64,000 nt of DNA, from NCBI GenBank assembly GCA_030432255.1, contig JAUIHS010000001.1:124001-188000 (forward strand), read 5' to 3'. This document shows positions 26,648 to 35,564 of the stretch, piece by piece. The position numbers and the translations under genes are program-made. The stretch comes from Phycisphaerae bacterium. Lineage in GTDB: Bacteria; Planctomycetota; Phycisphaerae; Phycisphaerales; UBA1924. A model generated the notes under the pieces. That model ran no database searches. It was not told where the DNA came from and worked only from the letters and a program-made list of their open reading frames with translations. Every line of letters begins with the position of its first letter. Position 1 is the stretch's first letter.

Positions 26648-27052
26648 ATGCGGAAAGGATGCCTCATGCTTCGACATCGGCTCACGGATGAGCAATGGAC
26701 GTTGATCACTGACTTGTTTCCGCCTCCCAAGCGGATGGGGCGACCCCGTCGAGATCCGCGCGAGATCGTCGACGGGATTCTCTGGATCCTCAACACAGGG
26801 TCGCCGTGGCGTGACCTCCCGGCGGAACTGCCGCCGAAGTCGACGATCTGGAGATACTTCGACCGGTGGAATGACGACGGCACACTGCAGGCGGTCCTTG
26901 ATCGCCTTCAGCACCATGTCAAGATCGACGCTGAACTGTGGTGTGTCGACGGGACCGTGGTCCGGGCCGCCAAGTGCGCTGCGGGCGGTGGAAAAAGGGG
27001 GATCCGGATGAACCGAGCGACCACGCGCTCGGCCGCAGCCGCGGCGGTCTGA
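26648..27052 (+). CDS. IS5-family transposase, first frame (OrfA)
   Basis: 134 residues; start at 26648 or the in-frame ATG at 26666. The N-terminal HTH-bearing half of an IS5-type transposase (LTDEQWTLITDLFPPP, GSPWRDLPAELP, STIWRYFDRW). It reaches the first catalytic Asp (ELWCVDGTVV), then runs out of phase after GGGKRG. A run of five A and five G at 26992-27001 is the likely -1 slippage point that joins it to the second frame. Confidence 0.88.
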   Translation: MRKGCLMLRHRLTDEQWTLITDLFPPPKRMGRPRRDPREIVDGILWILNTGSPWRDLPAELPPKSTIWRYFDRWNDDGTLQAVLDRLQHHVKIDAELWCVDGTVVRAAKCAAGGGKRGIRMNRATTRSAAAAAV

Positions 27053-27495
27053 GCTGCAAGATCCACGTGCTCTGTGATCGGCGGGGCCATCCGCTGCACT
27101 TCCATCTGACGGCCGGGCAGCGTCATGAAGCATCAGTCTTTGATGAACTGATGGTCGGCGCCGATGAGCGATTGTTCGATGAAGATGGCACACCGATCGC
27201 CTGGCCGGTCGCGCTGGCCGGTGACAAGGGGTATCGCGCCGACTGGATCGATGAGTACCTGCTTGAGCTCGACATCAACCCGGTGATCCCGTCGACGATC
27301 AGGCAGGATCCTGATGCCCGACTTGTTGAGTTCGACAAGCAGGCGTACCGGGAACGCAACATCATTGAACGACTGATCGGTTGGCTCAAAGAGTGCCGCC
27401 GCGTCTTCTCACGCTACGAGAAAACCGCCAAGAACTACGCCGGCATGATCCGCATGGCTTTCATCCAGCGATACCTGCGACTACTCACAAAATGA
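26938..27495 (+). CDS. IS5-family transposase, second frame (OrfB)
   Basis: The second half of the DDE transposase, meaningful from about 26990: ALGRSRGGLSCKIHVLCD, the second Asp in LAGDKGYRAD, and the Glu region RNIIERLIGWLKECRRVFSRYEK. The frame is -1 to the first half. It is probably made only as a frameshift fusion with OrfA, as is usual for IS427-type elements; its own start at 26938 is not convincing. Confidence 0.88.
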   Translation: MVCRRDRGPGRQVRCGRWKKGDPDEPSDHALGRSRGGLSCKIHVLCDRRGHPLHFHLTAGQRHEASVFDELMVGADERLFDEDGTPIAWPVALAGDKGYRADWIDEYLLELDINPVIPSTIRQDPDARLVEFDKQAYRERNIIERLIGWLKECRRVFSRYEKTAKNYAGMIRMAFIQRYLRLLTK

Positions 27496-27514
27496 CTTCT
27501 GGGACAGAGCCTAG

Positions 27515-27847
27515 CTAGACCCGAGAGTCCTTGGCAGATCGATCACTACTTTCGAACACCATTCACCCCCGCCCGCCGATCTTGACCACCATCACGCCCC
27601 CTCACCACCCACAACCCCCTCATAACCCCCGACACAGTCTCACCCCGAGACACAGAGACTTCCGCCCCGGAACGGCCAATCCTGCCGCGATCCCGGAGAT
27701 CCGCGGTGATCACCCAATCTTCACACGACCCCCGCTGCCTTCCCGAACCCCCGCCACACGTCGCCAGTGGGGGCGTCAGGGCTCCCGAACCCCTCCCGAC
27801 TGCTCCCAAAACGAACACAGCCGGTCGCGTACGCAACCGGCTGGGAA
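27515..27847. other. Intergenic with one repeat copy
   Basis: Between the insertion sequence and the tRNA. It holds the second 47-bp repeat; otherwise C-rich sequence with no gene seen. Confidence 0.5.
27578..27624 (+). repeat. 47-bp exact repeat, copy 2
   Basis: Identical to 24319-24365 and in direct orientation, bracketing about 3.2 kb that contains the zinc-ribbon gene, the DUF6714-like gene and the insertion sequence. Confidence 0.9.
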
Positions 27848-27921
<74 letters not shown>

Positions 27922-28481
27922 ATCAGGATCGGAATCATCACCTTCTCGGCCGACGCTGTCAAGTCGGACCTCACACTGGTCGACCCCAATCAAGTCCGGT
28001 CCGCCGCGGAACCGATCGCCGCGTGCAACGTCTCATATCTCATGGGACGAGGCGCGCCCGCCATGGTCCGCATTCTCGGATCGACGGAAATTCGAGTAAC
28101 AGCGGAACGCTTGCGTTCCAGATGAATCAGAATTGGTGTAAAATGGAGCCCAGGAACAGGTTACGTGAATTCGGCACTCGCGCCGGCTTCGGATGTGCGG
28201 ATCCCGATCGGGTGGGAACCCCCGTGGTGAACGCTGACCGGGCACAGGGAGTCACCATGCTCACTTCATCCAACCAGTCCGCACCTGCGACACAGGGCCG
28301 TTTTCGCTACCATGACCAACGCAGATCTGCCGGAGTTCGGGCTCCACTTGGTTCGTCGGGGGAACCCCGCGGCGAGTTTTCCGTACGTCCTCTCAGGCCC
28401 GTTCGGTCGGCCATCCATCGATGTGATTGAATGCACAACTCCCCATCCAGTTCAGGGAGTGGGGCATAGAAGGTGAGATAT
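27922..28481. other. Long leader region of the subtilase gene
   Basis: 560 bases between the tRNA and the giant secreted protein. It has a perfect 7-base inverted repeat (see 28104), a TAAAAT box at 28139-28144 that could be a -10, and several GC-rich inverted repeats at 28190-28250 (for example CCCGATCGGG) suggesting a structured leader. A 54-codon frame at 28312-28476 ends just before the ribosome site of the next gene. No known riboswitch recognised. Confidence 0.4.
28104..28119. promoter_or_regulatory. Inverted repeat upstream of the subtilase gene
   Basis: GGAACGC-TT-GCGTTCC, a perfect 7-base inverted repeat, about 20 bases before the candidate -10 box TAAAAT. It could be an operator overlapping the -35 region; no regulator family assigned. 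Confidence 0.3.
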
Positions 28482-31400
28482 ATGCAGAAGGGTGTAACAA
28501 TGCGGCGTTCCTTCATTCTTGGATGTGGAGCTGCGATCGGCCTCAGCCTGACAGGCGGAGCCTGGGGGCAGGACGGTGAGATCGGCGATCGCTTTGTCGA
28601 TATCGACGCATCATTCGCCCCGGCGGGCTGGCGGCTGCCGGACTTCAACCCGCAGTTCAGTGAGGAACTGCAGACTGAGGTGCGATGGAGCATCTATGAC
28701 GGCGGCGGGTTAGTTTATCTGCCCGGCTTTGATCCCGGCCCGGTTCCGATGCCGCCACCGCCCGATGGTATGGGCCCTCAGGGTTGCGTCAACGAGATCG
28801 GACTACTGCAGGCCCACATATTCGCCATCCTTGGTGATGATCAGGACGATGACCCGGATATCTTCTTTGATGAGATCATGCAGGCCCAGTTCGACAAGTG
28901 GGACAGCATCTGTGGCATTCAGCTGACCTTCTTCGGGCGTGAGCAGGAAGACTGGATCGATATCAGCCCCGACGACGGGTGCGATCTCGATGGCGAGGAC
29001 GAGGAAGCAGATCCGCCACTCGTTCCGAACGCATGGCAGGAGGATGAGGGCTTTCTGACGATTGATGAGGCCTGCCGCCTCGCCGGGTTCACCGGGCTCG
29101 TCGGTGACATTCGCATCGCCGCGCGTCGAATCGATGGTCCCGAAGGACGTCGATTCATCGCCTATCCACCCCAGTGGCACGGCCCCAACAACCTCACAGA
29201 CAACGGGCCGTTCGGTGGTGCCGATGCGGAGCGCCTTCCTGACGAGGGCATCTGGGGTAACATCGTTCTCGACATTGATGACTTTCTGATCAATGACAAC
29301 GAACTCCTGATCCGTGAGATCGAGCACTACATCCCGCAGGCCATCGGTATTGCCATCGGTCTGCCGTTTGACTGCCCGGATGGTGAGTCTCTCATGGCCC
29401 TCAATCCGAACGAGGACATTCAGGCTCCGACCATCGATGACATTCGCGCGGCTCACTACATATACGGCTCAAACTCTTTCGAGAGTTCGAGCTTCGCGAC
29501 GCCGAGCTTCCTGCCGTTCGCGTACGACTTCAACGCCACCTTCGAACAACTCTCGATCCGGACCAGTTCGGTCTCCCTGGACCCAACCAATTGGGTGTCC
29601 AACCTGGGCTTCGATGAGACGAATGACGTTGATATCTTCCAGACGTACATCAACGATGTGCCAGTCGGTTTCAAGATCACCATCACTGCCACGCCTACCG
29701 GTGGTCAGTACTTTGACTCTGAGCAGCCGCTTCTCTCGAGTTCGCCAGTTCCGTTCGGTATGGCAGTGATCTGCAACCCGCCACTCGGATTCCCCCGATA
29801 CGGCGAACCACCATTCGACTATGTCACGGCCGATGAGGTCGGCAATGTATTCCCGGCTTGGTCCGGTATGCCATTCCTCAAGCCGAATGGTGGTATCTGC
29901 GTGGCGCCCACAGTCGTCGTGGATGCCACGCGCCAGATCGATCTCCAGCTTCATTTCTATGGCCCCGATCGCGTTCTGCTCGAATCCGCGACATCCGCCG
30001 GACTCGGGAGCTCGGAAGTCATCGAGATCACGATTCCGCCACATGCCCCCGGTGATTATTTCTTTGCTGTCACCGGTGATGGCGAGGGGCTGCCGGATGG
30101 ACTCATCCCGTACGAGGTGCAACTCTACGACCTCGAAATTGAAGTCACCGTTGATGTCGAAGCCTCCGCTCGCGGCACCGGCGAACTCGTCGAAGCCATT
30201 GACGCCGACCTGCTGTGGGCACTCGGCTTCACCGGCGAGTCCAAGCTTATCGGCGTTGTGGAGGGATTCTCGCCTAACGAGGATCACGTCGTTCTCAGTC
30301 CGCGCGTTGATGGTCACATCGCCTGGCAGGGTACCGATGAGCCCGTGATTCCCGGCGTCAGCCGTCACGCGACCGCAACCGCGGGCGTCGTCGCTGGCGC
30401 CCCCTACGATGAGGACTTCGAGAACTTCACAGGTGTTGCGACGGATGCCACGATCGTGACTGGTGCAGTGGCGCGCGAAGAACTCTCCTTTGGTTCATTC
30501 GCCGTCAGCCACGCCGGTCTGCACTACGCGCTGTTCGGCATGGCCGATCCCACTATCCTGTCGCAGGGAGAGAGCATTACCGAAGGCGTCAGCGTCATCA
30601 ATCAGAGCTGGGGTTCGCCTCTCGCAGACATAACGGCGTCAGGCGTGACGGCGCTCGCCAACGATGCACTCGTTTCGATGACAGACACTCTCATCGTCGC
30701 TGCAGCGGGCAACGAAGGTCTCCTTGACCGTCGATCCGACTGTGGCGGTGACGACAACATCGAGCTGCCGGGAGTGAGGTTCCGCGGTGCGAAGACCGTC
30801 GGTTCGCCGGCGACTTCGTTCAACGTATTGTCTATCGGCTCGACCGGTCTCGATACCATCACGCTCAACCAGTTCAACAACGTCGTGCCTCTTGACACCA
30901 CGGTTGAAGACATTCTCGACGCGGATCCGACATTCCCCGTCAGTCAGTTCACTGCGCGTTACGCGGACATCATCGTCCCATCTTTCTCAGCGAAGGGACC
31001 GATCGATGCATGGAACTACAATGCAGGGGTGCAAGTAGCCAGTTCGCGCGCTGGTATTCACCTGGTCGCGCCCGGTGTCGGCACCGTCCTGAGCTGGCCG
31101 CTCCCGGTCGGCGATGATGCCGGTGATGCAGACGTCCTTTGCCCACTTGTCTCCGGTATCCCGCTTTCAGGCCTTCGTCTGCCCGCGATCCCGATGAGCG
31201 AAGTGGATCTCGGTGGTCCGTATACCAATGACTTCTTTACAGCTTCGTTTGACGGCCCTGAGTCCCTGGGCGGTACCAGTTTCTCGGCTGCTCTTGTCTC
31301 TGGTACGGCACTTCTCCTTCAGGAGTATGGCGAGGCAGAAGGCCTGACGACGGATCCTGTCGTGATGAAGGCCATTCTGATGAACTCGGCGACTCGTCTT

Positions 31401-33719
31401 CCCGGGTGGTCGCCCGGAAGCGATCCGGGCTACCCGCAGGATATCCCGGTTGCTCAGGCAACACGCCCGTTTATCGCGCTCGACGTCGCGCAGGGCGCCG
31501 GTATTGTCAATGCTCGCGCCGCGCTCGAGAACTACTCTCGCGGTACGACCAACGTGCCTGAAACGGACGCCGACATTCCGATCATCACACAGGAGAACGA
31601 GACGCCCGGTTTCGGCGGCCGCTCGACGTCCATGGCGAGCGCGTACGCGTCGGGTCTCTACATCGACAACCTGCGTCGCAACCGCACGCGTCCGACCTGG
31701 CAGGAAGCCAACCGCAAGATTCGCGAATCCCAGAAGGGACTGCCCGAGACCGAGATCGGCTTCGAGCGTGCCGACAAGGATGACCCGGATCTGAGCAATC
31801 CCACCCAGGGTGGCGCCGGTGGCTCCTTCTCGCCCCGTATCCCCGCCTTCTTCGACGGCAACCTTCCGGGTGGCGGCGGCGGCGGACCCGGCGGCGGTGT
31901 CGGACCCGGCAACGGTGACCCCTTCCTGATCTTCACCGAGATCATGTACCACCCCGCATCGACCCCCGAGGTCGCCTGGGAGTGGATCGAAGTCTACAAC
32001 GCCGGATCAGACCCCATCGATCTCACCGGCTGGGTCTTCGATGACGAAGTCGAAGATGACATGGATACCCTCCCCGGCGCCAACATCGCTGGTGGAAACA
32101 TCCCGCCTCGCGGCACAGCGCTGCTCTTCAATGGCGACTTCCTCGCCATCCAGGACATCGTCAATGTCTGGGGCCCCGGCAACTGGGTTCCCGTGGTCAA
32201 CTGGCCTGGTCTTTCCAATGACGGCGAAGGTCTCGCCCTCTGGGAAAGCTTCGCCGACTATGGCGACGGCAGCTTCAACGGCGCTGCCGTGGCGCTCGGT
32301 TACGGTGCGAGCCGCGACTGGCCTGAGAGCAACGCCGAATCGTCCATCTATCTGGTCGACCTGTCGGCCAATCCCTCGCAGGGTGAGAACTGGGCACTCA
32401 GCGAAGATGGCATCGCCGGCGCGTACGAGAGTGCAGCCGCCGGAACCAACGGTGCGTCCAGCGTTGGTTCGCCTGGTCGCCTGCTTCAGCCCAGCATCGT
32501 GATCACCGAGATCCTCTACAACCCGGCCAGCACGCCTGACACCACCTACGAGTTCGTTGAGATCTACAACCCGCTTGATGAGCCGATTGACCTCGCCGGC
32601 TGGGTCTTCGACAACCGCATTACAACGGCCAGCGACACCATCGGAAGCGCCAACATCGCCGAAGGCACCGTGCCCCCGGGCGAGACTGCAATGCTCTACA
32701 ACGCCGATGAACTGGAGCCCGAGGACATCGAGGCCATCTGGGGTGCCGGCAACTGGGTCGCTGTCACCAACTGGCCCGGCCTGCTGAACGATGGCGATGT
32801 CGTGGCGCTGTGGTCTTCCTACGACGCCTACGACGACGAGAACTTCGACAACGCGAACAACGTCCGCCGCCTCGACAACACGCAGTTCTTCGTTGAGTAC
32901 GACGATGCCTTCCCGTGGCCCGAGGATAACGGCCGCGGCTCCATCTACGTTGACATCGAGTTTGCCTCAGCCACCGACCCCGCACTCTGGTCGCTCAGCG
33001 TCGAGGGTACGGACGGTGCTTATCGCTCCGAGCGTGTCGGTGACAACATGGAGTTCAACGTCGCCAGCCCGGCCCATCTGGACGGGATTATTGAACTGCC
33101 CATCATCCCGGTGACCTTCATCGGGTGGGACCACGCCATGATCGGTCAGGAAAACGGCCGCGCCTATGTCGACTATCTGATCGACTCACCCCTTGAGGTT
33201 GGCGAGATCATCTCTGTCACCCTCGCGTGGAATCGCCATGTGACCGTCTCCGATCCGGACTTCTCTGATCCCGATAATCCCAGCTTCGGCGAACTTCTTG
33301 AACTCGAACTGGAAGATCTGGGCCTCGAACTCTGGCGTTCCGACGAATTCGGTAATATCTTCGACGAGGACCCGGAGGAACTGCTCGCCGCGGGATCGAA
33401 TCATTCATTCGATACCGTTGAGCACTTCCGCACTACCATCGTCCGCCCCAGCTTCTACGTCCTTCGGGTTCGCTGGAATGGGACGAACTACGACCTCTTC
33501 GGCAACATGTCGCCTGCCGACGTTGAGTACGGCGTTGCATGGCGTGTGACACCGCAGCCCAACCGAGTCTTCGGCTTCATGGAACTCAACCGGCTCCTCG
33601 ATGCGTGGGGCAGCCAGATTGGTGACTCCGATTTCGATCGTTGGGTGGACATCAACTACGACTTCGTGATCGACTTCCAGGATCTCTCGGCCCTGCTCGA
33701 CGCATGGCGAAACGGGTAA
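28482..33719 (+). CDS. Giant secreted subtilase-like protein with pseudo-matrixin, lamin-tail and dockerin-like domains
   Basis: 1745 residues from the ATG at 28482, preceded by AAGGTGAG. Signal peptide to GGAWGQ. The first ~320 residues resemble a matrixin protease ending in PTIDDIRAAHYIYG, but the expected HExxHxxGxxH is REIEHYIPQAIGIAIGLPF, so zinc binding is probably lost. A subtilase (S8) domain follows: the Asp motif reads IGVVEGF (Glu for Asp), His in RHATATAGVVAG, Asn in AAAGNEG, Ser in GGTSFSAALVSG. After a Gly-rich linker come two lamin-tail domains (ITEILYNPASTPD, LDLAGWVFD-like) and a dockerin-like end (INYDFVIDFQDLSALLDAW). Probably envelope-located; activity uncertain. Confidence 0.85.
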   Translation: MQKGVTMRRSFILGCGAAIGLSLTGGAWGQDGEIGDRFVDIDASFAPAGWRLPDFNPQFSEELQTEVRWSIYDGGGLVYLPGFDPGPVPMPPPPDGMGPQGCVNEIGLLQAHIFAILGDDQDDDPDIFFDEIMQAQFDKWDSICGIQLTFFGREQEDWIDISPDDGCDLDGEDEEADPPLVPNAWQEDEGFLTIDEACRLAGFTGLVGDIRIAARRIDGPEGRRFIAYPPQWHGPNNLTDNGPFGGADAERLPDEGIWGNIVLDIDDFLINDNELLIREIEHYIPQAIGIAIGLPFDCPDGESLMALNPNEDIQAPTIDDIRAAHYIYGSNSFESSSFATPSFLPFAYDFNATFEQLSIRTSSVSLDPTNWVSNLGFDETNDVDIFQTYINDVPVGFKITITATPTGGQYFDSEQPLLSSSPVPFGMAVICNPPLGFPRYGEPPFDYVTADEVGNVFPAWSGMPFLKPNGGICVAPTVVVDATRQIDLQLHFYGPDRVLLESATSAGLGSSEVIEITIPPHAPGDYFFAVTGDGEGLPDGLIPYEVQLYDLEIEVTVDVEASARGTGELVEAIDADLLWALGFTGESKLIGVVEGFSPNEDHVVLSPRVDGHIAWQGTDEPVIPGVSRHATATAGVVAGAPYDEDFENFTGVATDATIVTGAVAREELSFGSFAVSHAGLHYALFGMADPTILSQGESITEGVSVINQSWGSPLADITASGVTALANDALVSMTDTLIVAAAGNEGLLDRRSDCGGDDNIELPGVRFRGAKTVGSPATSFNVLSIGSTGLDTITLNQFNNVVPLDTTVEDILDADPTFPVSQFTARYADIIVPSFSAKGPIDAWNYNAGVQVASSRAGIHLVAPGVGTVLSWPLPVGDDAGDADVLCPLVSGIPLSGLRLPAIPMSEVDLGGPYTNDFFTASFDGPESLGGTSFSAALVSGTALLLQEYGEAEGLTTDPVVMKAILMNSATRLPGWSPGSDPGYPQDIPVAQATRPFIALDVAQGAGIVNARAALENYSRGTTNVPETDADIPIITQENETPGFGGRSTSMASAYASGLYIDNLRRNRTRPTWQEANRKIRESQKGLPETEIGFERADKDDPDLSNPTQGGAGGSFSPRIPAFFDGNLPGGGGGGPGGGVGPGNGDPFLIFTEIMYHPASTPEVAWEWIEVYNAGSDPIDLTGWVFDDEVEDDMDTLPGANIAGGNIPPRGTALLFNGDFLAIQDIVNVWGPGNWVPVVNWPGLSNDGEGLALWESFADYGDGSFNGAAVALGYGASRDWPESNAESSIYLVDLSANPSQGENWALSEDGIAGAYESAAAGTNGASSVGSPGRLLQPSIVITEILYNPASTPDTTYEFVEIYNPLDEPIDLAGWVFDNRITTASDTIGSANIAEGTVPPGETAMLYNADELEPEDIEAIWGAGNWVAVTNWPGLLNDGDVVALWSSYDAYDDENFDNANNVRRLDNTQFFVEYDDAFPWPEDNGRGSIYVDIEFASATDPALWSLSVEGTDGAYRSERVGDNMEFNVASPAHLDGIIELPIIPVTFIGWDHAMIGQENGRAYVDYLIDSPLEVGEIISVTLAWNRHVTVSDPDFSDPDNPSFGELLELELEDLGLELWRSDEFGNIFDEDPEELLAAGSNHSFDTVEHFRTTIVRPSFYVLRVRWNGTNYDLFGNMSPADVEYGVAWRVTPQPNRVFGFMELNRLLDAWGSQIGDSDFDRWVDINYDFVIDFQDLSALLDAWRNG

Positions 33720-33794
33720 TTGCAAGCGATAACGGCACCCCGTCAAGGGAGCCCGCCATTCCCGGAGGGAGTGGTACATGAGGAGTATGTCAGG

Positions 33795-35453
33795 ATGATT
33801 CAGTCGATGTCGCCCCTTCGCGCAATCTCAAGATCGCGCCACCTTGCCATCGTCTTGGGATTGATGGGCCTCGCTCCGTTCGCATTCGGGCAGGCTCATG
33901 ACGTTCCCGATGGCTGTCCGGGTTCCGGCAGTTGCTACGAAGCCCATGGGGGCACCGGCTGCGATAACGAAGAGTGCTGCGCGATCGTGTGCGAAGAGAT
34001 CGATCCCTTCTGCTGCTCAGTTGAATGGGATGACCTCTGTGCAGTAATGGCCGATCAACTCTGCACTGATCTGGGGGAAGAGTTCGAGTGCCCTGGTCCC
34101 GACAGTTGCTACACCACCCACTCAACACGGGGATGCAATAATCCCGATTGCTGCGAAACCGTGTGCGACTTTGACGAATTCTGCTGCGCGAACTACTGGG
34201 ACGAGGTCTGTGTGGCGCTGGCTCGCGAGATGTGTGACGTGGGTGACGCCGGATTCTGCACGCCCAACGGCGATTGCTACACCGCCAATCCCACCCCGGG
34301 ATGCAACAATGCCGAGTGCTGCGAGACCATCTGCGAAATCGATCCCTTCTGCTGTGCTGTGAGGTGGGACGATCTGTGTGCTCAGTCTGCGGTCTGGATC
34401 TGCTCACCAGCAGATCAGTGCCCGACACAGTTCCCCTGCGACTCGCCCGGGGGACCCGGTGGGTGCAACGATCCCATCTGCTGTGCACGCGTCTGCGCCG
34501 CCGATTATTTCTGCTGCCAGACTGAATGGGACGTTGGCTGTGTTGAGATCGCAGCCCTCCTCTGCGATGGCGTCGTGCCGCAAACCTGTTTCCCCGCCTG
34601 CGGCAAGCAGAACGTCGAATGCCTTGCAGAATCTGATCCTGCCGCCTACGAGAACCGGACGTTCGTCGGGCGTCTCCAGTCAGGGGGCGGAAGCTGCACA
34701 GCGTGGATTATCGCGGAACCGAATATCCTCATGACAAATGAGCACTGCAGCGGCGGCATCGTGAACGGGCAGGTCATCTTTAACGATGAGTGCAGTGCAT
34801 GTGTGAATGGTGAGCCCAAGCAGACGGAGTCATTCCGGGTGACAGAGTTGATCTTTGCCAACCCGGATCTCGACTATGCCATCTTCCGTGTGCAGGGTGA
34901 TCCGGCATCGACCTACGGTGTCGCTTCGATCGATCCGACACTGCCGAGTATCGGTGATCCGATCTACGAACTTCATCACGGTGCCGGCGCCGTCAAGGGC
35001 GCGGACTACGGCAACGTGACCAGCATCGACGAGCCAGGAGTCTGCGCCGGCGGAGGGACCGATATTGAGATCGGAATCGATACGATCTCGATCGGCGGCT
35101 CGTCCGGTTCACCACTTTTCAATGCCAACTCGCACTGCGTCATCGGCATTTGCCACTGCGGCTTCGAGTGTGGAGGCGGTTGGGGTATCCCGATCTCAGC
35201 GATTATGGCTGAAGCGCAGGGCATCATTGAAGGGGCTGGGGGCGTACTCAACTTCTGTGCCACCGCCCGTCTCAACCCCTGCGAGGGTGACAACGACGGC
35301 GACTTCCGAGTGACCTTCAACGACCTCAACCGTGTCCTCGACTGGTGGGGAACCGCTCGACCCATGGGCGATGTCAACAACGATCAGGTCGTCGACTTCG
35401 TCGATCTCAACATCGTCCTCGACAACTTCGGACGGAACTGCCTCGGCAACTGA
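33795..35453 (+). CDS. Secreted trypsin-like protease with Cys-rich repeats and dockerin-like tail
   Basis: 552 residues from the ATG at 33795 (AGGAG nine bases upstream). Signal peptide (LGLMGLAPFAFGQA). Residues ~35-265 hold four repeats of ~55 residues, each with about eight cysteines and the pattern GCxxxxCCxxVCxxDxFCCxxxWDxxC. Then a chymotrypsin-fold protease with an apparently complete triad: His in MTNEHC, Asp in LDYAIFRV, Ser in GGSSGSPLF. Two dockerin-like repeats end the protein (GDNDGDFRVTFNDLN, GDVNNDQVVDFVDLN). It sits 75 bases after the giant subtilase-like gene, so the two may be co-expressed. Confidence 0.88.
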   Translation: MIQSMSPLRAISRSRHLAIVLGLMGLAPFAFGQAHDVPDGCPGSGSCYEAHGGTGCDNEECCAIVCEEIDPFCCSVEWDDLCAVMADQLCTDLGEEFECPGPDSCYTTHSTRGCNNPDCCETVCDFDEFCCANYWDEVCVALAREMCDVGDAGFCTPNGDCYTANPTPGCNNAECCETICEIDPFCCAVRWDDLCAQSAVWICSPADQCPTQFPCDSPGGPGGCNDPICCARVCAADYFCCQTEWDVGCVEIAALLCDGVVPQTCFPACGKQNVECLAESDPAAYENRTFVGRLQSGGGSCTAWIIAEPNILMTNEHCSGGIVNGQVIFNDECSACVNGEPKQTESFRVTELIFANPDLDYAIFRVQGDPASTYGVASIDPTLPSIGDPIYELHHGAGAVKGADYGNVTSIDEPGVCAGGGTDIEIGIDTISIGGSSGSPLFNANSHCVIGICHCGFECGGGWGIPISAIMAEAQGIIEGAGGVLNFCATARLNPCEGDNDGDFRVTFNDLNRVLDWWGTARPMGDVNNDQVVDFVDLNIVLDNFGRNCLGN

Positions 35454-35483
35454 CGCCGACCAAGCGCTCAACCACAACAAACA

Positions 35484-35517
35484 AAGGACGCCCCGCATTG
35501 CGGCGGCGTCCTTTTCT
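35484..35517 (+). terminator. Rho-independent terminator
   Basis: AAGGACGCC (35484-35492) pairs with GGCGTCCTT (35504-35512), followed by TTCT. It lies 30 bases after the protease stop and between convergent genes, so it may serve both strands. Confidence 0.8.
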
Positions 35518-35564
35518 CATCGCTTCAGGTTTCAACGCCGATGGCGCTCAGACCAGTTGGTGCC

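Larger units (their letters stand above)
26590..27510 (+). mobile_element. IS5-family insertion sequence (IS427-like), intact
   Basis: 921 bases with imperfect terminal inverted repeats (left GCCTCGTCCCAAAAGTCATT, right end reversed GCTCTGTCCCAGAAGTCATT) and a 4-base CTAG direct duplication at 26586-26589 and 27511-27514. It carries two overlapping transposase frames in a -1 relation. End sequences, target and frame arrangement fit the IS427 subgroup of IS5. Confidence 0.9.

Noticed and set aside
24319..27624. CRISPR array from the repeated 47-mers
   Set aside because: Only two copies 3.2 kb apart, with no spacers and no cas genes.
28190..28260. Possible riboswitch in the leader of the subtilase-like gene
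   Set aside because: GC-rich inverted repeats are present, but no known aptamer core could be matched by eye.
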